NCBI RefSeq assembly: GCF_001275675.1
Contig: NZ_LITM01000005.1
Span: 475,475-539,474, forward strand
DNA from: Lysinibacillus sp. FJAT-14745
GTDB lineage: Bacteria; Bacillota; Bacilli; Bacillales_A; Planococcaceae
DNA length: 64,000 bases
Direction: 5' to 3'
In this document: positions 45,784 to 56,071 of the stretch, piece after piece
How positions within the stretch are numbered: the first letter of the stretch is position 1
How the letters are laid out: the number at the start of each line of letters is the position of its first letter
Notes under the pieces: generated by a model
Told to the model about the DNA's origin: nothing
Seen by the model: only the letters and a program-made list of their open reading frames with translations
The model's database searches: none
Translations under genes and position numbers: made by a program

Positions 45784-46311
45784 TTAAGCTGGATTTACTT
45801 CCAGTTCAACCGAAATTTTAATGTCTTTACCAACTAAAACACCGCCAGTTTCTAAAGCAGCATTCCAAGTTAAGCCAAATTCTTCTCGATTGATTGTAGT
45901 TGTAGATTCAAAGCCATAAACTTCTTGGCCCCATGGATTTGTACCTTTACCATTAAATTCGGTATTAAATGTTACTGATTTCGTTACATCTTTAATCGTT
46001 AAATCACCTGTAACTGCATATTCATCATCTGATTTTTTTGTGATGCTTGATGACTTGAATGTAATTGTCGGATATTTTTCAGTATCGAAGAAATCTGCTG
46101 CTTTTAAGTGATTATCACGATCTTCACTACGTGTATTAATGCTAGCTGCATCAATTGTAAAGCTAATGTTTGCTGTTGTTAAATCTGCAAGATCTGCCGC
46201 TTCAATATCTGCTGAATAAGTATCGAATACACCTTTTACTTTTGATACCATCATGTGTTTTACTTGAAAGTTAATTGCTGAGTGTCCTAAATCAATATTC
46301 CATTTTGCCAT
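45784..46311 (-). CDS. YceI-family lipid-binding protein
   Basis: 175 residues, no signal peptide. Lipocalin-like YceI fold: WNIDLGHSAINFQVKHMM at the start, VKGVFDTYSADI, and repeated short beta-strands with VTGDLTIKDVTKSV. It binds polyprenoid or similar lipids. ATG at 46311 has GGAGG 8 bases upstream; the longer frame to 46386 has no ribosome site. Function in the cytoplasm of Gram-positives is not settled. Confidence 0.9.
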   Translation of the reverse strand: MAKWNIDLGHSAINFQVKHMMVSKVKGVFDTYSADIEAADLADLTTANISFTIDAASINTRSEDRDNHLKAADFFDTEKYPTITFKSSSITKKSDDEYAVTGDLTIKDVTKSVTFNTEFNGKGTNPWGQEVYGFESTTTINREEFGLTWNAALETGGVLVGKDIKISVELEVNPA

Positions 46312-46594
46312 TATAAATTCCTCCAATGAAGTTGTTTTTGTCTCGATTTCGAGATATATGATAAAATATGAAGTAACTACATTCATTATGTTCCCTCAAT
46401 TTTATGGGATAAACATTTGTAGTTACTTCTTTCGTACATCCTAGTTAAAAGTAGTTACGAAAAGTAATTGATTACTTTCTGTAACTTACTATATATTAAT
46501 AATTTACTTACGTCAAGTTATTTTTATAACTTTTTTTAAATCGATGGTGCCAGATTTTTTTCGAACGATAGGTGTGACTCTATCACCGCGTATT

Positions 46595-47164
46595 TTAAGA
46601 AACAATTTCAATGATCCCTATAAGTATAAGTAACCAACCAGAAATAGCGGTTGAGTGTTTTCCAATAAAAGTCTTAGTAAGTAAGACTCCAAAATGAACA
46701 CCGGCGCCTACTGTTATGAACGAAAAAATACCGATAGAAATAACTGTCCAGATCGCAGAAATACCATTGGCTCCAAGTGCCATTCCTCCTGCTAAACAAT
46801 TGGCTGATAAGACAAAGCCGAGCGTCATTGCTTCTCGAATTGAAATTATATAATTTTTATCCTCATCAAATACTTCAGGATTTCCCAATATTCCTTGTTT
46901 AGAAAAGCGACTAGATAATAAAGTCCATATCCCAATAGCACAAAGTAAAAGACTCCCGATTAAATTTGCGAAATCTGGAGAGATAAAATTAATAACTACA
47001 CTTCCAGCTGTTACTGCAGCGTATGTGACAATCATTGAAATAAGGGCAATAACCGCATTGGATAATATGGGTATTTTCACTCGCTTAATACCATAGGCGA
47101 GACCAATTCCTAAATTATCTAAGTTGGCAGCTATCCCAATAAGAATGATGGCTATCCAATGCAT
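46595..47164 (-). CDS. ytaF: YtaF/MntP-like membrane protein
   Basis: 189 residues, six hydrophobic helices. The first holds ANLDNLGIGLAYGIKR and the repeat half holds LSANCLAGGMALGANG, the pair of symmetric motifs seen in YtaF and MntP. YtaF is described as a sporulation membrane protein; MntP relatives export manganese. ATG at 47164 has AGGAGGAAAGG just upstream; the longer open frame lacks one. The first aspartate in NLDN fits the ion-binding position of MntP. Confidence 0.85.
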   Translation of the reverse strand: MHWIAIILIGIAANLDNLGIGLAYGIKRVKIPILSNAVIALISMIVTYAAVTAGSVVINFISPDFANLIGSLLLCAIGIWTLLSSRFSKQGILGNPEVFDEDKNYIISIREAMTLGFVLSANCLAGGMALGANGISAIWTVISIGIFSFITVGAGVHFGVLLTKTFIGKHSTAISGWLLILIGIIEIVS

Positions 47165-47249
47165 TCCTTTCCTCCTCAATAACGTAAAATCCATTCTCAC
47201 ATAGGATATGAAGGGAAAAAATTTTTGTTCATCTATGTTTTGAACGTAA

Positions 47250-47370
47250 TTACCCGCGGAGATATTGGGATTACTTTTGATTCCATGGGATTTGAGCTCT
47301 ATATACCTCAACGCCTTAAACCCGCGGAAGACTTAAATTACTTACGTTTTTTAGCCTTTACCCGCGGATG
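47250..47370. repeat. three dispersed CCCGCGG motifs
   Basis: ACCCGCGGAGAT, ACCCGCGGAAGA and ACCCGCGGATGT occur within 120 bases. They match the unit junction (ACCCGCGGAAG on the minus strand) of the array at 32729-33281, so both may come from one source. Confidence 0.5.
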
Positions 47371-47378
47371 TCATTTTT

Positions 47379-49097
47379 CTATAGCTTGAAATTATTCAAT
47401 TGTTGAGAAATTTTCTCGGCAATAGTTGCGGTTTCAAGGGATGACTCTGCTACGTGCTGTATTGCTTTTAATGTTTCTGAAATACTCTTTGCTATATCAT
47501 TTGACTGATCAGATGATTCTATAGCGACAGTAGATACATTTTCAATTGCTTCTTGTATTTCTAACATAGAATATTTCATCGTTCCAACAAACGTTGTTAC
47601 TTCTGATATTAATGTATTAAAGTACATAGCATCTTCTTCATATTGAATTCCACTGTTTTGGAAAAGCTCATAATCAGGTGTTACTTTATTATCGATAAAG
47701 TGTAATAGCTCTTGAGCATTAGAAGACACATTCGTAAATGCCTTTTCTACTTCACTTGTGACAATTTGTATTTTTTGAACAGTTTCAGATGATTGTTCAG
47801 CTAATTTCCGTACTTCATCAGCTACAACAGCAAAACCTTTACCTTGCTCACCTGCTCTTGCGGCCTCGATAGCTGCATTTAAAGCTAACAAATTCGTTTG
47901 AGCAGCAATATCTGCTATTGTGTCAGACATTACTTTTACTTCCGATACGATTTTTCCAGCCTGAATCGCTTCTAAAACTAGCTTCTGTTTATCATCATAT
48001 AGATTACGAGCGGTACTATTTGCTTGAACAGCTGTTTCTTTAATTTCAATTGCTCTATCTTTTACTTTTTGTGAGAAATCCAGACTATATTCTGTTTTCT
48101 CATTTAATTTTTTTGTACTTTCAAGCACCTCAATGGCAGTGGCGTTTAATTGCTCAGTTGTTGCACTTAGTGTAGTACTTCCCATAGCGACATCCTTTGA
48201 AGTTGTATCAATTTCATTCATTGAAGCCGTAATCTCCTCAATTGTTGCAGTTAAATCTTCACTTAAAGTACTCATTTGTGCTGATGTGCTACTAACACTA
48301 GAAACAAGTTCCTGAATATGTGAAACAGAATTGTTCAATCCTTTCGTAATTTTCCCAAGGTCATCAGAATATATCACCTCGGCATGTCGTGTTAAATCAC
48401 CATCCTCAACTCCAGATACAACATCATTAATATTGGAGATTGCCTTTTTAACATATCTGTTTAAATTAACAAAAACACATACGCTAAATATTAGAGCAAT
48501 AGCTATAATAATAATGTTTCTATACAATGTTTTTTTATAGGCTACATCATTTTCTTCGCTTTTCATTTCAGCACTCTTGATATTTATTTTCTCTATTTGT
48601 TCCATAAGATTATCTCTCTGCTGTTCTTTTTCTAATAGAGGTTTTAGTAATTCATCAACATCTCCTATATCCACATCAGAGATAGCTTGTTGGAAAATAG
48701 ATTCTAGTATACCTTTATAACTTTCAAGTACTTGTTCTAAATCCTTACTTAGCTTTTTTTCTTCGCTTCCCATTTCTGTGTTCTTAAAATCTTTAAAAAT
48801 ACGACTATTTTCTTCGTCCAAAGCTACTATTTTTTCATAATACTCCATCCTCTCATCGGTATCTTGTGACTTATAAAATAGTCTAAGCTTCAAATTAGTT
48901 ATTTTTTGCTGGTTATCGGACATTTTACTTAATAAACTAACAGAAGTTAAATTTTCTTCATAAATATACTTTGCATTATCATTCATTTCTTTCACACCGT
49001 ATATCCCAGTAACCCCTATAATCACAAGTACAATAAACATAATGGTATTGAATATTCCGAACTTTCCAACCAAAGATGTGTTTTTATAAAACTTCAT
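47379..49097 (-). CDS. methyl-accepting chemotaxis protein
   Basis: 572 residues: a membrane helix at about 12-34, an extracellular helical sensor of the 4HB_MCP type (about 35-190), a second membrane helix at about 193-212, HAMP (about 215-265), then the signalling coiled coil with hairpin tip [20 protein letters not shown]. It signals to CheA through CheW. AGGTGGAG precedes the ATG at 49097. The gene start lies just after an IS605-type right end. Confidence 0.95.
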   Translation of the reverse strand: MKFYKNTSLVGKFGIFNTIMFIVLVIIGVTGIYGVKEMNDNAKYIYEENLTSVSLLSKMSDNQQKITNLKLRLFYKSQDTDERMEYYEKIVALDEENSRIFKDFKNTEMGSEEKKLSKDLEQVLESYKGILESIFQQAISDVDIGDVDELLKPLLEKEQQRDNLMEQIEKINIKSAEMKSEENDVAYKKTLYRNIIIIAIALIFSVCVFVNLNRYVKKAISNINDVVSGVEDGDLTRHAEVIYSDDLGKITKGLNNSVSHIQELVSSVSSTSAQMSTLSEDLTATIEEITASMNEIDTTSKDVAMGSTTLSATTEQLNATAIEVLESTKKLNEKTEYSLDFSQKVKDRAIEIKETAVQANSTARNLYDDKQKLVLEAIQAGKIVSEVKVMSDTIADIAAQTNLLALNAAIEAARAGEQGKGFAVVADEVRKLAEQSSETVQKIQIVTSEVEKAFTNVSSNAQELLHFIDNKVTPDYELFQNSGIQYEEDAMYFNTLISEVTTFVGTMKYSMLEIQEAIENVSTVAIESSDQSNDIAKSISETLKAIQHVAESSLETATIAEKISQQLNNFKL

Positions 49098-49124
49098 TTT
49101 CTCTCCACCTTAATCACAATAATG

Positions 49125-49556
49125 TGAACTACCCACCACTTAAACCTAACGTTTTTTGAAGTGGGGGCTTCTCGACTTATCGTTGCTTTTAGTAGCCAAT
49201 GAAAACTGATCGAGCTATCCCTCTTGTTCCTAAAGTTCTTTTTGCTATGAAATGCTAATAAACGTAGTCCTTCATGTTTGATGTTGATGGCTGCATTCCA
49301 ATCCCTTTCTGCTACAAATCCACATTCACAGCGGAATTTACGCTCAGAAGAGATAGAGATTCCTATACTTGACCACAACAGGAACAAGTTTTGGAAGATG
49401 GAAACCACCTATCTATTTTGATTAACTTTTTTCCTTGCTCCTCTTACTTGTCCCTAAGAAATGTCGTGAATATGCCCCATGCATTATCTGCAACGAATAA
49501 GTCATTCACGGAAAAATCTAAACCAACAATAGCTTGTACTTCTTTTTTATAGATTA
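49125..49556 (-). pseudogene. degraded IS200/IS605 TnpB remnant with right end
   Basis: Pieces of a TnpB transposon nuclease in different frames: AIVGLDFSVNDLFVADN (RuvC-I region), PSSKTCSCCGQ (zinc knuckle) and FRCECGFVAERDWNAAINI (RuvC-III region), with internal stops and deletions. The imperfect hairpin CCACTT / AAGTGG at about 49135-49167 is a typical IS605 right end. No TnpA gene is present. Inactive. Confidence 0.85.
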
Positions 49557-49601
49557 AGGTTTAGTTATTATTACATACAATTTTTATCTGAACACTCTGT
49601 T

Positions 49602-50603
49602 TTATTTTAGTAAAATACTATTCTTGCCTATTACTTTTTCTATAAACACTTCTACTAAATTAGGGTCAAACTTAATACCCTTCTGTTCTTTTAAATAGGA
49701 AAGAGCTTCTTCTTTTGTCCAAGCTTTTTTATAACCTCTATCACTAACTAAAGCATCGTAAACATCTACTATAGATATTACTCTCGCTTCAAAAGGAATT
49801 TCTTCTCCTTTTAACCCCATTGGATATCCTGTTCCATCCCAATTCTCATGATGATATTTAATAATATTTTCAGCTATTTTCTTATCATCAAAAACTGTAT
49901 TGTTCATTTCATCAGATAGTTTATTCAATACATCTACACCCATAAGAGGATGCATCTTCATAATTTTTTTCTCATAGACTGTTAGTGACCCAGCTTTATA
50001 CAGGATCGATTCTGGTATTCCCGATTTTCCTATGTCATGTAAAACACTGTATTCTATAATTTTACTAACATACTCTAACGATAAATGATAAGTTCTATCT
50101 TCAAAGAGGCTTAGTAAGAATTCTTCTGCTAACTTTTGCACATTCAAAAGATGTTCTGCTATATTTACATCACGCATTTCACTCGATAGAGCTAACAACT
50201 TAAATAGCTCCTTTTGATCTATTTTGTGCTGATTTACTTCATCTATTAATAGTTGTTCCGCTAAGCGCAATACTCCTACATAATAAATAATTCCTGTTAT
50301 TTCAATTGGCGTAATCGTTATAAATGAGTACCTTAACTCTAATGATTTGTTGACATTCACCATTGTCCCAGACCATGGCTGTCCCTTTTTTAATGTACTG
50401 TTTAACGATTTATACATAACAAATGGTGTTACACTCGATTTTAAACAATCTACTGGTAATCCAATAAGAAATTCTCTTTTATAGCCGGTGATCGTTTCGT
50501 ATTGTTGATTTACATCGATAATTAATTGATTTTGATCAACGATAACAACAGCATCACCCAATTTTAAATAATACGTTAATTCTTTTGGTATATTTTTACG
50601 CAT
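49602..50603 (-). CDS. PAS-HD-GYP protein, c-di-GMP phosphodiesterase
   Basis: 333 residues. An N-terminal PAS domain (about 10-115, with VNQQYETITGYKREFLIG) is followed by an HD-GYP domain with metal residues in LHDIGKSGIPE and HHENWDGTGYP. It would degrade c-di-GMP in response to a PAS signal. GAGGAG lies 8 bases before the start at 50603. It lies 15 bases downstream of the globin-sensor pieces, in one likely operon. No GGDEF protein is in view. Confidence 0.9.
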   Translation of the reverse strand: MRKNIPKELTYYLKLGDAVVIVDQNQLIIDVNQQYETITGYKREFLIGLPVDCLKSSVTPFVMYKSLNSTLKKGQPWSGTMVNVNKSLELRYSFITITPIEITGIIYYVGVLRLAEQLLIDEVNQHKIDQKELFKLLALSSEMRDVNIAEHLLNVQKLAEEFLLSLFEDRTYHLSLEYVSKIIEYSVLHDIGKSGIPESILYKAGSLTVYEKKIMKMHPLMGVDVLNKLSDEMNNTVFDDKKIAENIIKYHHENWDGTGYPMGLKGEEIPFEARVISIVDVYDALVSDRGYKKAWTKEEALSYLKEQKGIKFDPNLVEVFIEKVIGKNSILLK

Positions 50604-50618
50604 TCAAACGACTCCTCA

Positions 50619-51673
50619 TCAATTGTTTAATTCATTAGCAAAACTAGCAAGTCGATCAGCCGACAATGCAACTTCTTCAAATGCTTTACCTAACTCATTG
50701 ACAACATTGGCGAAAATATCAATTTTTTCTTGTGAATGTTCATTATGTTCTTGTGTTTCTTTCATAGATTGTAAAATTTGCTCAAAATATATGTCAGTTT
50801 GCTCCATTGTTCGTTTTCCGTCTTGAACAGATTGATTTATCAAGCCAAGTGAGGCAGCTAACTTTTCTACCTTAGATACAGTAGATAAAATTAAATGAGC
50901 TACATTCGAGACTGATTTTTTTGTTACTTCTGATAATTTTTTAACTTCGTCTGCTACAACTGCAAATCCTCTTCCATGTTCGCCTGCCCTTGCAGCTTCA
51001 ATTGCTGCGTTTAAAGATAATAAATTAGTTTGATCCGCTATTTTCGTTACAATATCAATAATGCCTTGAACTTCCTTTGTTATCTTTAACAAGTCTTCTA
51101 TATCATTGGAGATTATTAGAACTGCCTCATGAACATTCCTCATATTACGATCCTGTTTACTTATTTGAAACTTCCCATGTTCCGCTCTCTCCTCTGCTAA
51201 CTTAGATAACTCTTTTCCGGCATTTACGTTTTCCACCAATTCTGTGCAATGAATATGTAATTCCTGAAATGCTGCATTTGTTTGCTCTGAAATTGATGCT
51301 AAATTTTCAGTTGAATTCATCACTTGAATTTTAGTTTTTTTCGCCTGTTCGTCTAATTTTTCTTTAATTCTACTTATCTCTTTATCGTAGTCTTCCAGAA
51401 CCGCTTGTTGTTCTAAGTTAAATAATTTTGAGAGTGCTTTTACACTAGAATAATAAAGTTCTTTTTCAGAAAGATTCTTTTCGATAATCTCCATAATTGT
51501 TATAAACAATTTTTGAAAAGCACATAAATACCATTTTGTCTGCAAACCAATTTTCACATGCATTTGTGCTATTCTAGCCCTTTTTAAAAAATATTCATCA
51601 TCAATTATTCCTGAAAACATTTCGAAAATATGTGATTTTAAAGTTTTCTTTAAAGCATCTACTGAACTATTTT
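50619..51673 (-). CDS. hemAT: C-terminal part of a HemAT-like globin-coupled MCP (after frameshift)
   Basis: Continues the globin domain (SGIIDDEYFLKRARIAQMHV, then IGLQTKWYLCAFQ) and the MCP signalling domain with tip [20 protein letters not shown]. It reads in the frame one base off from the upstream piece, and joins it after NSSVDALKKTL. The clear longer reading frame starts at an internal Met (51620). Together with 51674-51916 it would make one aerotaxis receptor of about 430 residues. Confidence 0.85.
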
Positions 51674-51916
51674 ATTAATTAATGTTTGTAGTGATTCTTC
51701 CAAGCTGAGATTCTTGTAAAAAAGATCAACAATGTCATCTATTTCTTCTTTAATAAATGGCTGCAAGTTTTTTATTACTTGTAACTCTTCTATTGAAAAG
51801 TTAATCATTTTTATTTGTTTCTCTATTTCACTGCCACTTTGAATTTTCATTTTTATATTATTATCAAGTAATATAAAGGCATTATTTATCTCTTTCTTTT
51901 TAATTTTCCAGAACAT
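51659..51916 (-). CDS. hemAT: N-terminal part of the HemAT-like globin-coupled sensor
   Basis: Reads MFWKIKKKEINNAF, then MINFSIEELQVIKNLQPFI, matching the globin N-terminus of HemAT (about 85 residues before the stop). It breaks at an A-run (51670-51673) after LINK. One additional A would restore the frame into NSSVDALKKTL. ATG at 51916 has CGGGGG 7 bases upstream. It is either a real frameshift, a sequencing slip, or phase variation at the A-run. Confidence 0.85.
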   Translation of the reverse strand: MFWKIKKKEINNAFILLDNNIKMKIQSGSEIEKQIKMINFSIEELQVIKNLQPFIKEEIDDIVDLFYKNLSLEESLQTLINKIVQ

Positions 51917-51953
51917 AAATCGACCCCCGTTCAAAAATATCGATTAATTTTCT

Positions 51954-53447
51954 TTAAACTTCCCCTATTAAAGTTTTCAATAGTAGCTTATTCGGCTGTT
52001 GATACTTATTAAAATAGATTTCCTGTAGTTTTTTTGATAACCTTTCATAATCGCTTTTTTGAGGAATTGTATTCCATACAAATACATCTTCTAAGTCTTT
52101 GTTAATATTTAAGTATAAGCGATCTGTTATAATTAATTCCGCCTCTTCATCTTCAGAACATAACTCAACATGGATAAAAACGCGTTTAACTTGACTGAAT
52201 AAATATGGAACATCATTTATCATTGAAAATATTTTTATTTTAATTGAATCTCTATTTGCAATATCAATTGTTTGTTTTAGCAATTTATGATATCGACCAA
52301 TTAATATTTCTCTGCGATTAAATACGATGGCGAAAGCCTTATTTTCTAATAGTCGATCATAAAACTGATTCATGATTTCTATTTGAGCAGTTTCATGCAT
52401 TTCTAAGCGCTGTATATAAAGATCTTCTTTAAATAAATTAGCTGGACCAGAAAAAGATAAAATAAAATAATGGAGATGCAGTAAGTTTACGAAGAGTGCC
52501 CCATATTCTTCTACATCTAAAGTAACTGAAAAATGCTCCATGAACATCTCCATCCAATATATAGTGGCTTGCACAAACATTTCCTGATTATGATGCTGTG
52601 CAAAGTTCATTAACAAACTTACTGTACTATCTTTCTTCTGATAATGACGCATGCAACTAATGATGGAAAATGAAAACATTGTTTCTAATTCAATTTCTTC
52701 ATCTGATAAATCAGTAAATTCCCTAAATATATACTTAATTTTTTTCGATAATTGCTCATAGTTATGATGATGTTTCGTAAAGTTTGCATACATTGGATGA
52801 TATTCAATTAAGCAACCTAGTTTTGCGCGTGTTAAGCAAATAGCCAGCCAATATAAAAGTTGTTCGGAATAGGCTATGTCTACTTCCTCCATTAATTCAA
52901 GTATTTCTTCTCTTGAAACTAGAGCAAATGGCCATTCCTCTCCCCAACACGAATTCCAGTAGAACAAGAAATAAAAATAACGAAATTGCTTTTCTGTCCC
53001 TTCAAGACTGACTTCTGCATAAGATGTATACTTCAAGTGAAATTGATCTAACAAAGGCTTAACTTTTTTTATTCGTCGATACACGGATGCAGGGCTAGTG
53101 AAATTATCCAAAACAAACATGTTAATATCAAAAAATTTATTGTAAAACATCTCATCAAAAGCTTTATATGTTAATGAGTTTTGTAAATAATATCTTTCGA
53201 TAGTCTTCATAGAAAAATTATCTTTATAAATTAATTGAAAATACTTCAGCTCTTCTTTTTGGATAACCGCAGATTCTGTAATAAATTTTAAATCAATTGC
53301 TATCTCATCTACTATTTTCAAAATTGTTCTTTCAGACAAATCCATCATCTGAGATAACTCTAAACTTGAATATACCCTCTGTTCTTCATAAATATGATGT
53401 AGAATTCCCACCTTTTGTAAAGATGAACGATCCAAAAAATTATACAT
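51954..53447 (-). CDS. Mga/AtxA-like transcriptional regulator
   Basis: 497 residues. N-terminal helix-turn-helix VYSSLELSQMMDLSERTILK (about 25-44), a second Mga-type HTH (about 90-150), then a long helical region that resembles PRD-like domains with several His and aromatic residues. The C-terminal part resembles an EIIB-like fold. Family members are activators of surface or virulence genes. It lies immediately upstream of the HemAT-like and HD-GYP genes, which may be its targets. No canonical ribosome site is close to the first ATG, but an AGGTG is nearby. Confidence 0.75.
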   Translation of the reverse strand: MYNFLDRSSLQKVGILHHIYEEQRVYSSLELSQMMDLSERTILKIVDEIAIDLKFITESAVIQKEELKYFQLIYKDNFSMKTIERYYLQNSLTYKAFDEMFYNKFFDINMFVLDNFTSPASVYRRIKKVKPLLDQFHLKYTSYAEVSLEGTEKQFRYFYFLFYWNSCWGEEWPFALVSREEILELMEEVDIAYSEQLLYWLAICLTRAKLGCLIEYHPMYANFTKHHHNYEQLSKKIKYIFREFTDLSDEEIELETMFSFSIISCMRHYQKKDSTVSLLMNFAQHHNQEMFVQATIYWMEMFMEHFSVTLDVEEYGALFVNLLHLHYFILSFSGPANLFKEDLYIQRLEMHETAQIEIMNQFYDRLLENKAFAIVFNRREILIGRYHKLLKQTIDIANRDSIKIKIFSMINDVPYLFSQVKRVFIHVELCSEDEEAELIITDRLYLNINKDLEDVFVWNTIPQKSDYERLSKKLQEIYFNKYQQPNKLLLKTLIGEV

Positions 53448-53940
53448 AAAAACACCTCAATGTCTTCCACCAGTAGACCCAGCTGTGTCACACTAATAAA
53501 CCATTTATTTGAATTTAGATAAGTTTATATAACCCTTATCAATAAATTCTATTCCCGCTTTTTTACAACACTAAACATTAAAAAGCATTATTTTTAATAC
53601 TTTATAACTACTCAGACAATAAAACGGAAGTAAGTGAATTTTTGAATTTTCTTACAAACAACAAATACAGCTTATTTTCATCTAATTCGCTCATTTTAGG
53701 AAACTGTGAATATAGCCTTTTGTTTTCAAGGTTATTTACACTATAACAAGCAATTTAAAACAAGCAAAATCACTTTTTGTTCGTTTTCGTGCAAAACTTG
53801 ATAATCTTATAAATCTATTCAAAACATCTACCTTTCGGAGGTTTTCAATTCTAGTTTTTCATCTTCATCTACAAAATTTCTATCGTGAGGGGTTATTTTC
53901 CAACATCACAGGCTGTCGTCCTTCTTTCTTATCTAAAAAA
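53448..53940. other. intergenic stretch without a gene
   Basis: About 490 bases, AT-rich, no convincing gene or element. It separates the divergently organised Mga-like and SLH blocks. Confidence 0.4.
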
Positions 53941-53969
53941 AGAGATATATCAAATTACGATACATCTCT
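53941..53969 (-). terminator. Rho-independent terminator of the SLH protein gene
   Basis: AGAGATATATC / GATACATCTCT stem, followed on the minus strand by seven Ts. About 15 bases after the stop codon at 53984. Confidence 0.8.
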
Positions 53970-53983
53970 CATCATGGTAAGTT

Positions 53984-56071
53984 TTATAAACCAAGCGCTC
54001 GGTACATACACGCCGTAAATTGTGCACGCGTTAAATTTTCATTTGGTCTGAAATTACCGTTTTCATCGCCTAGTGCAATGTTATAGTCTGCTAGAGAGGC
54101 AATATATCCACTCGCCCAATGTGATCGGTCGACATCCTTGAACGTACTATTGCCTTCTGGCGTTAAGCCGAATGCAAGCACCATTATTTTTGCCATTTGC
54201 GCACGTGTTATATAATCATTTGGACGAAACGCCCCGTTTGAACCATCCACTATACCTGCTCGTTGTAGTCGTGTAATTTGTTCAAAATATACATGGCTTT
54301 TAGGTACATCTGAAAATAATACAGCCTCTCGAATTGGTGCTGGTTGTAACGCACGGTCAATCATAAGCACCACATGCTGACGTTGAGCCAGATCATTTGG
54401 TCGGAAAGTGCCATCTGGATAACCTTTAATAATGCACCTTTTGGCAACTTCTTGAATCATATCTTGTGCCCAGTTATGATCAATATCCTTGAAAGTAATG
54501 TCACAACCATTACTCTCCTGCATCCACCGAGCATATAACGTTATATCTACTGTGACTTCATCTTTCTCAAAATCCCATGCTTTTGTGAATTCTTTATTTT
54601 TATACCAACCGATAAACATGTAGCCTTCCTTCTTTGGATTAGAAGGGGCTTTCACTAAAGCTTTATATGCTACTGTTTGCGAAGGAACTTTAATGCCTCC
54701 ATTGGAATCAAACGTAACAATATAACTACCTTCTGACACATTATCCTTTGTCCATTTCGCATATAATATTATGTCTGCTGTTACTCTATCTTTCGCAAAA
54801 TCCCATGCATTTTTTAGCTCTGCATCCTTATACCAGCCAGTAAATTGACAGCCATCCTTCACTGGAGTAGATGGGGCCTTCACTAGGTCGTTAAATCCAA
54901 CTGTTTGTGGCGGTACTTCACTCCCATCATTGGAATCAAAAGTGACAGTATATAAACGCGACCAGCCAGACCCTCCTCCCGACGTATGATCCTTTGTCCA
55001 TTTCGCATACAACGTAACATTTTTTGTCACTACGTCTTTTGCAAAATCCCATGGCACTGTCAATTCTTTATCTTTGTGCCAGCCATCGAATGTATAGCCT
55101 TCCTTCTTTGGAACAACTGGTACTTTTACTAATTCACTATGTCCTACAGATAGGGATGGGACTTCGCTTCCGCCATTGGCATCAAAAGTAACGATATAGC
55201 TTGCTTTCGACCACTTGGCGTATAGCGTTATATCTTTTGTTACTACATCTTGATTGAAATTCCATGCTTCCGTAAGCCCTTTATCTTTATACCAACCTTC
55301 GAATGTATAGCCTTCCTTCTTTGGATTAGTCGGTTCAATTAATAGATTTCCACACTTAGTTGTTTTGGATGGAACATTGTTACCTCCGTTCGTATCAAAG
55401 GTGACGGTACAATTGTTAGGTAAATCCCACATCGCATATATTGTCATTGGTTGTGGTATAGTATTAGACCATTTTATAGTATAGTCCTTGTCTTCGAACC
55501 ATCCATAGAATGTTTTTCCTTCCTTGTATTGTTGATCGAATGGAGTTTTGTCAGATGAGAACTGAGGCTTCCCATGAAATATTACATAATCTAGGCTGTT
55601 TTCAATAAAAGCATCATAACGGATTGTCTCAACACTTGATGGGATTTCAATACTTGTTAATTGATTATTCTTAAATACAACTCCATCTATTGTCTTAACA
55701 TTGGAGGGGTTCTCGAATTCAACATTTGTCAATCGATTATATGCAAATGCTCCTTCATCTATCATTGTGATACTTGATGGAATTTGTACACTTGTTAACT
55801 GATTATAAGCAAATATAGATCTCTTTATTTCTGTAAGTGTTGATGGAATTTCTATGTTAGTTAATTGATTCTCTGCGAATGCATGTGTCCCTATCGTTGT
55901 TATATTTAATGGGGTTTCAAACTCCACACTCGTTAATTGATTGAACAAAAATGCGGCGTCCCCTATCGTTGAAACGCTAGATGGAATTTTTATATTTGTT
56001 AACAAATTTTGATGAAATGCATATTTCTCTATCTCCGTTAGGTTTGTTGGCCTCGCGCTCAAATTCCACAC
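53984..56071 (-). CDS. C-terminal part of SLH surface protein (after frameshift)
   Basis: 695 residues: BspA-type leucine-rich repeats (pattern NQLTSIEIPSSVETI, about 1-150), then five Listeria-Bacteroides (Flg_new) beta-grasp repeats (FDANGGSEVP ... LYAKW, about 190-490), then three SLH domains (about 510-695; each with a FKDI/FSDV/FKDV start and an FRPN core). The SLH domains anchor it to the wall polymer. The frame does not begin with a natural start; it joins the upstream piece through EFE to NLTEI. Together they make about 940 residues. Confidence 0.9.
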   Translation of the reverse strand: MWNLSARPTNLTEIEKYAFHQNLLTNIKIPSSVSTIGDAAFLFNQLTSVEFETPLNITTIGTHAFAENQLTNIEIPSTLTEIKRSIFAYNQLTSVQIPSSITMIDEGAFAYNRLTNVEFENPSNVKTIDGVVFKNNQLTSIEIPSSVETIRYDAFIENSLDYVIFHGKPQFSSDKTPFDQQYKEGKTFYGWFEDKDYTIKWSNTIPQPMTIYAMWDLPNNCTVTFDTNGGNNVPSKTTKCGNLLIEPTNPKKEGYTFEGWYKDKGLTEAWNFNQDVVTKDITLYAKWSKASYIVTFDANGGSEVPSLSVGHSELVKVPVVPKKEGYTFDGWHKDKELTVPWDFAKDVVTKNVTLYAKWTKDHTSGGGSGWSRLYTVTFDSNDGSEVPPQTVGFNDLVKAPSTPVKDGCQFTGWYKDAELKNAWDFAKDRVTADIILYAKWTKDNVSEGSYIVTFDSNGGIKVPSQTVAYKALVKAPSNPKKEGYMFIGWYKNKEFTKAWDFEKDEVTVDITLYARWMQESNGCDITFKDIDHNWAQDMIQEVAKRCIIKGYPDGTFRPNDLAQRQHVVLMIDRALQPAPIREAVLFSDVPKSHVYFEQITRLQRAGIVDGSNGAFRPNDYITRAQMAKIMVLAFGLTPEGNSTFKDVDRSHWASGYIASLADYNIALGDENGNFRPNENLTRAQFTACMYRALGL

